A DNA stretch of 64,000 bases, taken from VFJL01 sp043721435 (GTDB taxonomy: Bacteria > Pseudomonadota > Gammaproteobacteria > Burkholderiales > Nitrosomonadaceae). This document shows, one piece after another, positions 8,435 through 15,385 of this stretch (positions are counted from its first letter, which is position 1; the number at the start of each line of letters is the position of its first letter). The stretch covers positions 1 through 64,000 of the forward strand of contig JAYSQR010000038.1 in NCBI GenBank assembly GCA_043721435.1, written 5' to 3'. The translations under genes and the position numbers were made by a program. Below the pieces are notes generated by a model. That model did no database searches, was not told the DNA's origin, and saw only the letters and a program-made list of their open reading frames with translations.

Positions 8435-9184
8435 TTAGAAATTGAGGAATAAATTAGCCGACAGAATATGATCCATCAGGTTGTGCGAATTGTTTATTCT
8501 GTTGAGCGTCTGGTTCATGTAGCCGATCTCGGCTCGGGCGTTTTTGTTGACGGTGTAAGCCACTCCGGCAAATGCCCGGTTCTGATCGAAACCGCTACGC
8601 GGCCCCCAGTCAGCCGGATTGAGATGGACAAATATTTCGTTGGCCAGTACCAAGCCAAAGGCTGGCGCTTGCGGGAGCGGTATCAACACCCTGGCCAATT
8701 GCCGGAAACGATAAGCGGTATCCTGCCCCTTCCAATTGTCTACCCAGCGTTCTTCGATGCGGCTACGCAGGGCGACTGTCGGATTGAAAGGACCTATTTT
8801 GTATCGATCGGTCCATAATGCTTGCTGCCACATCCGGTGTTCGTCGAACGCGTGGCTGGCAAAGGGCGTGGTGGTCGGAGCCCAGGCATAACCTACCCAG
8901 AGACTGGTAGTCCTGTTAATTTGATAGCCGATACCAGGGCGGATTATGGCCTGAGAGAAACGTGTTCCGTCATCGCCAAAACGCCCCTGTCCTTCCATCC
9001 ACCACCTGAAGTTCGCCAATTTTGGATTAGTGATACCCAGAGCATCAAACTTACCGATTGCTGTGACATTGTTCCAAGACTGGAAGTCCACGGTATCGTT
9101 TGGATCTTGGGCTGCAGCTATGGAACCCGAGAGTATCAGACCAGACGCTGCCAATAGCGCGAGAATTCTTTGTTTGTTTAGCAC
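8435..9184 (-). CDS. DUF2490-like outer-membrane beta-barrel protein
   Basis: The 249-residue product begins with a signal peptide (MLNKQRILALLAASGLILSG, cleavage after AAA near residue 25). The mature protein shows the DUF2490 pattern: DFQSWNNVTAIGKF at the start, a WWMEGQGRFGDDGTRFSQ strand, IRPGIGYQINRTTSLWVGYAW, and a C-terminus ending LSANLFLNF with the terminal phenylalanine used for barrel assembly. Family members are small outer-membrane barrels of unknown function. It heads a two-gene operon with the exported protein that follows 4 bp downstream. Confidence 0.8.
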   Translation of the reverse strand: MLNKQRILALLAASGLILSGSIAAAQDPNDTVDFQSWNNVTAIGKFDALGITNPKLANFRWWMEGQGRFGDDGTRFSQAIIRPGIGYQINRTTSLWVGYAWAPTTTPFASHAFDEHRMWQQALWTDRYKIGPFNPTVALRSRIEERWVDNWKGQDTAYRFRQLARVLIPLPQAPAFGLVLANEIFVHLNPADWGPRSGFDQNRAFAGVAYTVNKNARAEIGYMNQTLNRINNSHNLMDHILSANLFLNF

Positions 9185-9488
9185 TTAACTCCCCTTTACC
9201 AAGTGTGTATTAGGTTCTTGAAATTGAATTACAGAAATCTCAACTGTTCCTCGCGTACGGTCCCTTGGCTCTACAGGATGAGGAGTCGGCGCGGCTAGAC
9301 AGCAGGTGCAAGTACAATTATTCCAGTTACAGTGTTGCTGGTTTTCGGGCCGCTATGGACAGCCAATTCCGACTAAAAAAGTGGAGTACTGCACCACGGT
9401 GGGGAAATTAACATGGTGCAGGTGAGGAAAGTGTCAGGCGGAAGTGAAGTATTCGTGAAGTTCATGGGGTGATCGCCAGGGAGGTAAA
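9185..9488. other. Gene-free stretch between glnS and the DUF2490 gene
   Basis: About 300 bp with no convincing reading frame. It contains the probable glnS terminator (9375-9421) and must also hold the promoter of the DUF2490 operon, for which no clear -35/-10 pair was seen. No tRNA, repeat or transposon remnant was identified. Confidence 0.5.
9375..9421 (-). terminator. Probable Rho-independent terminator of glnS
   Basis: Reading the minus strand, CTGCACCATG (9421-9412) pairs with CGTGGTGCAG (9398-9389), a 10-bp stem with one G-U pair and a 13-nt loop. A run of six T follows 8 nt after the stem. It lies about 70 nt downstream of the glnS stop codon on the correct strand. Confidence 0.55.
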
Positions 9489-11195
9489 TTAAGTGCTTTT
9501 CCCCCACGAGTCGCGCAGCGTTACCGCACGGTTGAACACCGGTTTGCCCGGTTTTGTCTCCACCCGGTCGGCGATAAAGTAACCATGGCGTTCAAACTGG
9601 AACAGTTCTTCCGGTTGGACCTCACTGAGTACAGGCTCCAGATAGGCGGTGATGATTTCCTTCGAGTGTGGATTGAGGAACGCCTTGTAGTCCTTGCCGC
9701 CCGCATCAGGATGGGGATCGGCAAATAAACGATCGAACAGCCGCACTTCGGCTGGGCGCGCATGACTGGCCGAGAGCCAATGGATGTTGCCCTTGACCTT
9801 GCGTGTTTCCGCGCCTGCGGTACCACTCTTGGTGTCCGGGTCATAGGTGCAATGAATTTCCTCAATTTCGCCGCTGACGCCCTTCACCACACTGACGCAC
9901 TTCACGATATAGGCATAACGCAAACGCACTTCCACGCCGGGTGAAAGACGGAAGTAGCCTTTGACAGGTATTTCCATGAAGTCATCGTGCTCAATGTAAA
10001 TGATTCTTGACAGAGGTACGGCACGCTTACCCCATTCAGGTTTTTGCGGATGGTTGGGGGCAAGGCATTCCTCCTCGCTGTCTTCCGGATAATTGTCGAT
10101 GATGAGTTTCAGCGGCTTCAACACGGCGATGCGGCGCGGCGCGCGTTCGTTCAGATCCTGGCGCAGACAGTCTTCCAGCACGCTCATGTCTATCCACGAA
10201 TCGGCTTTGCTGACACCGATGCGCTCGGCGAACAGGCGGATGGATTCGGGCGTAAAACCACGGCGGCGTATCCCCACCAGAGTATTCATGCGGGGATCGT
10301 CCCAGCCATCCACCAAACTGCCTGTCACCAGTTCCATCAGCTTGCGTTTGCTCGTCACAGTGTAGGTGAGATTCAACCGGGCAAATTCGATTTGCTGTGG
10401 ATGGCAGGGAGCCACATCTTGCAGTTGATTCAGCACCCAATCGTAGAGCGGGCGGTGATCCTCGAATTCCAGTGTGCAAATGGAATGGGTGATTTTCTCC
10501 AGCGCATCGGAGATGCAGTGGGTGTAATCGTACATCGGATAGATGCACCACTTGTCGCCGGTGCGGTGATGATGAGCTCGGCGGATACGGTAGATGACCG
10601 GGTCGCGCAAGTTGATATTGGGAGAAGACATGTCGATTTTGGCGCGCAGCACGTGAGCGCCATCGGCGAATTCTCCTGCTTTCATGCGGCGAAACAGATC
10701 GATGTTTTCCGTGATGCTGCGATCACGGTACGGACTGTTCTCGCCGGCCTCGGTCAGGGTGCCGCGCAGCGCGCGGATCTCCTCGGCAGTGAGACTGTCC
10801 ACATAGGCTTGCCCCCGGTTGATAAGGTGTTCGGCGAATTCATACAGTTTGTCGAAATAATCGGAAGCGTAATGAAGGTTTCGTCCCCAGTCGAAGCCGA
10901 GCCATTTGACGGACTCGAGTATCGCATCGACGTATTCCTGTTCTTCTTTCTCCGGATTGGTGTCGTCAAAGCGCAGATGGCAGACGCCGCCGTAATCACG
11001 CGCGAGACCGAAATTGAGGCAGATGCTCTTGGCATGGCCGATGTGCAGGTAGCCGTTCGGCTCAGGCGGAAACCGGGTTTCCACGCGCCCGCCCCACTTG
11101 CCGCTGCGATTATCCTCATCAATGATGTTGCGGATGAAATTGGCAGCAGGCGCAATCGGGGCGGTAGGCGGGGTGATTACAGGGGTGTCTTTCAA
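9489..11195 (-). CDS. glnS: Glutaminyl-tRNA synthetase
   Basis: Class I aminoacyl-tRNA synthetase charging tRNA-Gln with glutamine in the cytosol. The catalytic signatures are present: ETRFPPEPNGYLHIGHAKS contains the HIGH motif, and LTYTVTSKRKLMELV carries the KMSKS-equivalent. The C-terminal anticodon-binding barrels are complete (EEIHCTYDPDTKSGT; NRAVTLRDSW). The frame is open further upstream (to 11282), but the extra residues are not conserved-looking. I prefer the TTG start at 11195, preceded by GCGAGAAG and giving about 568 residues, which fits the family. The presence of GlnS means this organism need not make Gln-tRNA by the amidotransferase route. Confidence 0.95.
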   Translation of the reverse strand: MKDTPVITPPTAPIAPAANFIRNIIDEDNRSGKWGGRVETRFPPEPNGYLHIGHAKSICLNFGLARDYGGVCHLRFDDTNPEKEEQEYVDAILESVKWLGFDWGRNLHYASDYFDKLYEFAEHLINRGQAYVDSLTAEEIRALRGTLTEAGENSPYRDRSITENIDLFRRMKAGEFADGAHVLRAKIDMSSPNINLRDPVIYRIRRAHHHRTGDKWCIYPMYDYTHCISDALEKITHSICTLEFEDHRPLYDWVLNQLQDVAPCHPQQIEFARLNLTYTVTSKRKLMELVTGSLVDGWDDPRMNTLVGIRRRGFTPESIRLFAERIGVSKADSWIDMSVLEDCLRQDLNERAPRRIAVLKPLKLIIDNYPEDSEEECLAPNHPQKPEWGKRAVPLSRIIYIEHDDFMEIPVKGYFRLSPGVEVRLRYAYIVKCVSVVKGVSGEIEEIHCTYDPDTKSGTAGAETRKVKGNIHWLSASHARPAEVRLFDRLFADPHPDAGGKDYKAFLNPHSKEIITAYLEPVLSEVQPEELFQFERHGYFIADRVETKPGKPVFNRAVTLRDSWGKST

Positions 11196-11237
11196 GTTGG
11201 CTTCTCGCGAGGTAATTCGCCATGCATGGCGCAGCAC

Positions 11238-11243
11238 ATTATA
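11238..11243 (-). promoter_or_regulatory. Possible -10 box of glnS
   Basis: TATAAT on the minus strand, about 42 nt before the TTG start, inside the palindrome ATTATATAAT (11238-11247). No good -35 hexamer is present at the right distance, and the end of the adjacent inverted-repeat element falls close to where it should be. Confidence 0.3.
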
Positions 11244-11268
11244 TAATGACCAGCCATTCAGATTCGGA

Positions 11269-11650
11269 GAACTACTGAACAAATCCCACGCGGGCGCACC
11301 AGCGGCTTTGCGGGATGGGATGCACGAAAGGCGAGGACGCGAATGGCCATTCCCTTCGTTACGAGCCTGACACCGCAGACCGCCTGCAAAGTCCCGTCCC
11401 GTAGGGTTGCGGTGAAATCGGGCGCTTGCTGTGTTGCGCTCCTTGGCCTACGAGGCCAGCTACGACCTGCATCGCGCGCCTTGCGCAGCGCCGGAGCGTG
11501 GGCCGCCAGCGCAGGCGAACATAGGCTCGCGATCGGGAACAATGGCGCTGCTATGGTTCGCTTCACTGTGCTGCTACGTTGGCACAACGTTACGCGAGCC
11601 ATCCCGATTTTACCTGCAACGCGCTCCACGGAGGACTTGTTCAGTAGTTC
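11269..11650. mobile_element. MITE-like element with 18-bp terminal inverted repeats
   Basis: GAACTACTGAACAAATCC at 11269-11286 is repeated in inverse orientation at 11633-11650 (reverse complement GAACTACTGAACAAGTCC), 17 of 18 bases identical, bounding 382 bp. The interior is GC-rich and unlike its flanks. The element carries an open frame on the minus strand spanning almost its whole length, but the translation is arginine/alanine-rich with no recognisable transposase domain, so it is probably a non-autonomous element. No target-site duplication could be made out. It occupies most of the glnS-birA intergenic region, close to the start of glnS transcription. Confidence 0.6.
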
Positions 11651-11710
11651 CATAACAGTCTATATTGAAACAGTTGCACCCGTGATTCCAACACTTGCCG
11701 ATAATTTGCC

Positions 11711-12700
11711 ATGAAGCCGCTCACTTTCTCCGTTCTGCGTCTGTTGAACGATGGCGAATTCCATTCCGGTGTAACTATCGCCCGAAATCTTGGTGTGTCG
11801 CGCGCCAGCGTGTCCCTCGCGTTGCGAGGCCTGGATGAAGTGGGGTTGGTGGTGCATAAGGTTCATGGCCGCGGCTACCGTCTGCCCGATCCGATGCAAT
11901 GGCTGGAACGGGAGGTGATCCTGCATCACCTCGGCACGGAAGCGAAAACGTTTCGTCTCGAAATTCTGGACACTGCCGAATCAACCAACAGCTTGTTGTT
12001 GCAACAGGCCGCAATGGAAATGGGTTCTGGTAGCGGCGGTGTGCGTGTTGTGGCGACAGAACTGCAAACTGGCGGACGCGGGCGGCGCGGGCGGGAATGG
12101 CATTCCGGTCTGGGCGACGGTCTTACATTTTCTCTGCTGTGGCGTTTCCAGCAGGGCGCCAATCTCTTGTCGGGCTTGAGCTTGGCGGTGGGGGTTGCTA
12201 TCGCCCGTGTACTGCAATCCTCCGGGATCAGAGGTGCGGTGCTTAAATGGCCTAACGACGTGCTGTTTCACTACCGTAAATTGGCGGGTATCCTGATCGA
12301 GTTGCAGGGAGATATGCTGGGCCCCACTGTTGCTGTGATCGGTATTGGCATGAACTTGAAATTGTCGGACAGTATAAAGGCGCGCATAGGCCAGGGTGCG
12401 ACAGACCTGTTTTCCATCACTGGTGAAATGCCGGACCGCAACAAGCTGCTGGCTGCGCTGCTGGTCGAGTTGGTGACGGTACTGAGAGTGTTTGAACGGC
12501 AAGGTTTTGCACCCTTCAGGGAGGAGTGGGTGCATTGTCACGGTTTCGAGAATAAATGCGTTACCTTGCAACTGCCCGACGGCTCGAGCCAGGAAGGCGT
12601 AGTGCATGGCGTGGGGGAGGACGGTTCGCTGCTATTGCGGACTCCAGCAGGCAATCGTGGCTACAGCGGCGGCGAAATCACCCTGCGCAAGGTGGCATGA
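11711..12700 (+). CDS. birA: Bifunctional biotin--protein ligase / biotin operon repressor
   Basis: BirA activates biotin to biotinyl-AMP and attaches it to the biotin carboxyl carrier protein; the N-terminal HTH can repress biotin genes. Residues 1-60 contain the helix-turn-helix (SGVTIARNLGVSRASVSLAL), and the ligase core carries the ATP/biotin loop GGRGRRGREW, then KWPNDVLF and KLAGILIE. The C-terminal SH3-like domain is present. The length of 329 residues matches the bifunctional class. The stop codon is followed 1 nt later by the coaX start, the common birA-coaX pairing. Confidence 0.95.
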   Translation: MKPLTFSVLRLLNDGEFHSGVTIARNLGVSRASVSLALRGLDEVGLVVHKVHGRGYRLPDPMQWLEREVILHHLGTEAKTFRLEILDTAESTNSLLLQQAAMEMGSGSGGVRVVATELQTGGRGRRGREWHSGLGDGLTFSLLWRFQQGANLLSGLSLAVGVAIARVLQSSGIRGAVLKWPNDVLFHYRKLAGILIELQGDMLGPTVAVIGIGMNLKLSDSIKARIGQGATDLFSITGEMPDRNKLLAALLVELVTVLRVFERQGFAPFREEWVHCHGFENKCVTLQLPDGSSQEGVVHGVGEDGSLLLRTPAGNRGYSGGEITLRKVA

Positions 12701-12701
12701 C

Positions 12702-13448
12702 ATGACCTATTTGCTGGCGGTTGACTCCGGTAATACCCGCATCAAGTGGGGGCTGCATGATGGGCATGGCTGGTTGCAGCAGGGGGCGGTGGCGCAAAGT
12801 GGCAGCGCGCTGCTGGAGCGGGAATGGCAAGATCTGCCAGAACCGGCGCGTATCATGGTTTCCAACGTGGCTGGTGAGCAAACGAAGACGGAACTGTCGG
12901 GGTTGTTTTCCCGTTGGGAAGCTGAGCCGCAATGGGCAGTCGCCAGCGCATATCAGTGCGGAGTACGCAACTACTATGCCGATCCAGCGCAACTTGGCAG
13001 CGATCGCTGGGCAGCGCTGGTTGCGGCATGGAGGTCGCAACGGCAGGGTTGCCTGGTAGTGAGTGCCGGTACCGCCATGACAGTGGATGCCCTTTCCGAC
13101 ACGGGCGAATTTCTTGGCGGTATCATCGTCCCCGGTCTTGAATTAATGCAGAAAGCATTGACGGCAAACACTGCATCGTTGAAACTTGGAGAAGGAGAGT
13201 TCCGTGACTATCCGGACAGCACTGCCGACGCCATCTACAGTGGTGGGGTGCAGGCGCTGGCCGGCGCAGTGGAGCGCATGGTTATGCTGCTCACCGCCAC
13301 CCTGGGTCATGTACCCGACTGCATCGTGAGCGGCGGTACGGCGCCGCTATTGCTGGCGCAGCTTAATACTCCCGCCAGGATGGCAGATAATCTGGTGCTG
13401 GAAGGTTTGGTGGCCATTGCCGAAGAAGCTGCAGGGACCCCGCTGTAA
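12702..13448 (+). CDS. coaX: Type III pantothenate kinase
   Basis: First step of coenzyme A synthesis, phosphorylating pantothenate with ATP. The ASKHA-type fold is visible: the phosphate-1 loop LLAVDSGNTRIKWGLHDG, the QLGSDRWAALVAAW motif, the phosphate-2 loop VVSAGTAMTVDALS, and GGIIVPGLELMQKAL. The frame is open from 12606, inside birA, but the ATG at 12702, just after the birA stop, gives the expected N-terminus and a usual length of 248 residues. It forms an operon with birA. Confidence 0.95.
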   Translation: MTYLLAVDSGNTRIKWGLHDGHGWLQQGAVAQSGSALLEREWQDLPEPARIMVSNVAGEQTKTELSGLFSRWEAEPQWAVASAYQCGVRNYYADPAQLGSDRWAALVAAWRSQRQGCLVVSAGTAMTVDALSDTGEFLGGIIVPGLELMQKALTANTASLKLGEGEFRDYPDSTADAIYSGGVQALAGAVERMVMLLTATLGHVPDCIVSGGTAPLLLAQLNTPARMADNLVLEGLVAIAEEAAGTPL

Positions 13449-13510
13449 GTTCAGTTGCCGCACGGCCAACAATTAATTTTCCAGTTCCACTACGTCTGAC
13501 CCGGAAATCC

Positions 13511-14197
13511 ATGTCTCTTTTTCAACACGCGACTTTTTACACTACCGTCAATCACATACGAGATTTGCCGCTGCCCGGTGGAGTGGAAATCGCTTTTGCC
13601 GGACGTTCTAACGCAGGCAAATCGAGCGTTATCAACACCCTGGCCAATCGCGGCCGTCTCGCCTTTGTCAGCAAGACACCGGGGCGCACTCAGCATATCA
13701 ACTTCTTTCAACTGGGAAATGACCGTTTTCTGGTTGATCTTCCTGGCTATGGCTATGCCAAGGTGCCGCTGGAAATCCGCCAGCACTGGGAACACCTGCT
13801 CAGCACCTATCTGCAAACCAGGGAGTCGCTTCACGGCATGGTGCTTATCATGGATGTGCGTCATCCTTTAACCCCGCTTGACCGGCGGATGCTGGACTGG
13901 TTTGCGCCAACCGGGAAAGCGGTGCATGTGATACTTACCAAAGCGGACAAATTCACCCGGCAGCAGGCCAGAAAAACTCTGAAGGAGGTACAGGTTTTTT
14001 TGCAGGAAAGCTATCCACAATGCAGCGTCCAACTCTTTTCCAGCCTGGCCAAAGAAGGGGTCGAAGAGGCAACTGCCGTACTTGGAAGCTGGCTCGAATT
14101 GGACGCAGCTTTGACGCCGGAATCAAAGCCGACGGCTAAGCCTGAAATAAAAAACCCCCGGTTAAAGGGGAATAAAACCGGGGGCAAACTGCCTTAA
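13511..14197 (+). CDS. engB: Ribosome-biogenesis GTP-binding protein EngB (YihA/YsxC)
   Basis: Essential small GTPase for 50S subunit assembly. G motifs: FAGRSNAGKSSVIN (G1), GRTQ (G2), VDLPGYGYA (G3), LTKADK (G4) and SSLAKEG (G5). At 228 residues it is slightly longer than most, with a basic Lys/Pro/Gly-rich tail. The last codons overlap a hairpin whose T-run is on the opposite strand, see the minus-strand terminator at 14149-14184. Confidence 0.95.
   Translation: MSLFQHATFYTTVNHIRDLPLPGGVEIAFAGRSNAGKSSVINTLANRGRLAFVSKTPGRTQHINFFQLGNDRFLVDLPGYGYAKVPLEIRQHWEHLLSTYLQTRESLHGMVLIMDVRHPLTPLDRRMLDWFAPTGKAVHVILTKADKFTRQQARKTLKEVQVFLQESYPQCSVQLFSSLAKEGVEEATAVLGSWLELDAALTPESKPTAKPEIKNPRLKGNKTGGKLP
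14149..14184 (-). terminator. Rho-independent terminator facing the minus strand inside the 3' end of engB
   Basis: AACCGGGGG (14176-14184) and CCCCCGGTT (14155-14163) form a perfect 9-bp stem with a 12-nt loop. On the minus strand the stem is followed immediately by six T residues (14154-14149); on the plus strand no T-run follows. It is therefore a terminator for a leftward transcript, yet no leftward protein gene lies to its right before hemB. Confidence 0.6.
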
Positions 14198-14290
14198 CAA
14201 GTATTAAGGCCCCGCTTAGGGAGGGGAAGCGGGAGACAGTCAAACATCGTCTGTCAATAAGACGACAGAGTTATGGAACAAGTTCCCGGA
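14149..14290 (-). ncRNA. Candidate small structured RNA between engB and hemB
   Basis: Read on the minus strand, the 140 nt before the terminator form a series of stems: AGACGA/TCGTCT arms at 14260-14265 and 14247-14252, CCCGCTT/AAGCGGG arms at 14211-14217 and 14227-14233, GCCTTAA/TTAAGGC arms at 14191-14197 and 14204-14210, then the 9-bp terminator stem and six U. A perfect GGAACAAGTTCC palindrome lies at 14275-14286. There is no open frame of note. This arrangement fits a small RNA whose 3' end is antisense to the end of engB. The promoter and true 5' end are not identified, and a structured plus-strand 3' UTR of engB is the alternative. Confidence 0.35.
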
Positions 14291-14338
14291 ATCTTAAATT
14301 TTTGTTAGATTTGTTTTTTTATCTTTTATCATGGGCAA

Positions 14339-15349
14339 ATGATGTCAATTTTTAGCCAGTTTCCACAGAGAAGGATGCGGCGTTTACGCCGCGATGAATT
14401 TTCCCGCCGTCTGGTGCGAGAAAACCATTTAAATGTAGATGATCTGATTTACCCGGTGTTTGTGCTGGATGGAGAAAAACGCGAGGAAAAGGTTGCCTCA
14501 ATGCCGGGAGTAGTGCGGCAAAGCGTTGATATTCTGATGCACCAGGCGGAAAAATGCCTGCAGCTTGGGATCCCGGCACTGGCGCTTTTCCCGGTGATCG
14601 AGCCCGGCCTGAAAAGTCTTACTGCCGCCGAAGCTGTCAATCCCAATGGGCTCGTCCCGCAGGCAGTGGGCAAGCTGAAGAAACGTTTTCCTGAACTGGG
14701 CATTATCACCGACATCGCCCTTGATCCCTACACCAGCCACGGCCAGGACGGGTTGATCGATGCCAGTGGTTACGTGATGAACGATGAAACCGTGGCGGTG
14801 CTGGCACAGCAGGCGCTGGTGCACGCTGAAGCAGGCGCTGACGTGGTGGCGCCGTCTGACATGATGGATGGGCGTATCGCCGCAGTACGGGCGGCGCTTG
14901 ACAGCAAGAAATACATTCACACCCGTATTCTTGCTTATTCGGCGAAATATGCTTCCAGTTTCTATGGTCCGTTTCGTGATGCAGTAGGCTCCGCTGGCAA
15001 CTTGGGAGCGGGAAATAAATACACATACCAGATGGATCCGGCCAATTCAGACGAAGCGCTGTGGGAAGTTGGGCTGGATTTGGCAGAAGGCGCTGACATG
15101 GTGATGGTAAAGCCCGGCATGCCCTATCTCGACATAGTGCGCCGGGTGAAGAGCGAGTTCGGCGCACCCACGTTTGTCTACCAGGTCAGCGGTGAATACG
15201 CCATGCTCAAGGCTGCCGCACAAAATGGCTGGATCGACGAACAGGCCTGCGTGCTTGAATCGTTGCTGGCTTTCAAACGCGCCGGGGCAGATGGCATTCT
15301 GACTTATTATGCACTGGAGGCGGCGGGCTGGCTAAAGCAGGGGAAATAG
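14339..15349 (+). CDS. hemB: Delta-aminolevulinic acid dehydratase (porphobilinogen synthase)
   Basis: Condenses two 5-aminolevulinate molecules to porphobilinogen in haem synthesis. The ALAD signature region is present: the first Schiff-base lysine in AYSAKYAS and the second in MVKPGMPYLDIVRR, with DVVAPSDMMDGRIAAVR between. Length 336 fits the family. Two consecutive ATG codons begin the frame; the second (14342) is as good a start. AT-rich sequence with a T-run precedes it. It is a monocistronic-looking gene facing mrcA. Confidence 0.96.
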   Translation: MMSIFSQFPQRRMRRLRRDEFSRRLVRENHLNVDDLIYPVFVLDGEKREEKVASMPGVVRQSVDILMHQAEKCLQLGIPALALFPVIEPGLKSLTAAEAVNPNGLVPQAVGKLKKRFPELGIITDIALDPYTSHGQDGLIDASGYVMNDETVAVLAQQALVHAEAGADVVAPSDMMDGRIAAVRAALDSKKYIHTRILAYSAKYASSFYGPFRDAVGSAGNLGAGNKYTYQMDPANSDEALWEVGLDLAEGADMVMVKPGMPYLDIVRRVKSEFGAPTFVYQVSGEYAMLKAAAQNGWIDEQACVLESLLAFKRAGADGILTYYALEAAGWLKQGK

Positions 15350-15385
15350 AGGATGGTCGCGAGTAGCGTGATGGCCTGTTTGCTG

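Noticed and set aside
11258..11653. Protein-coding gene of 131 codons on the minus strand
   Set aside because: It coincides with the inverted-repeat element and starts and ends in its terminal repeats; composition is low-complexity with no known domain.
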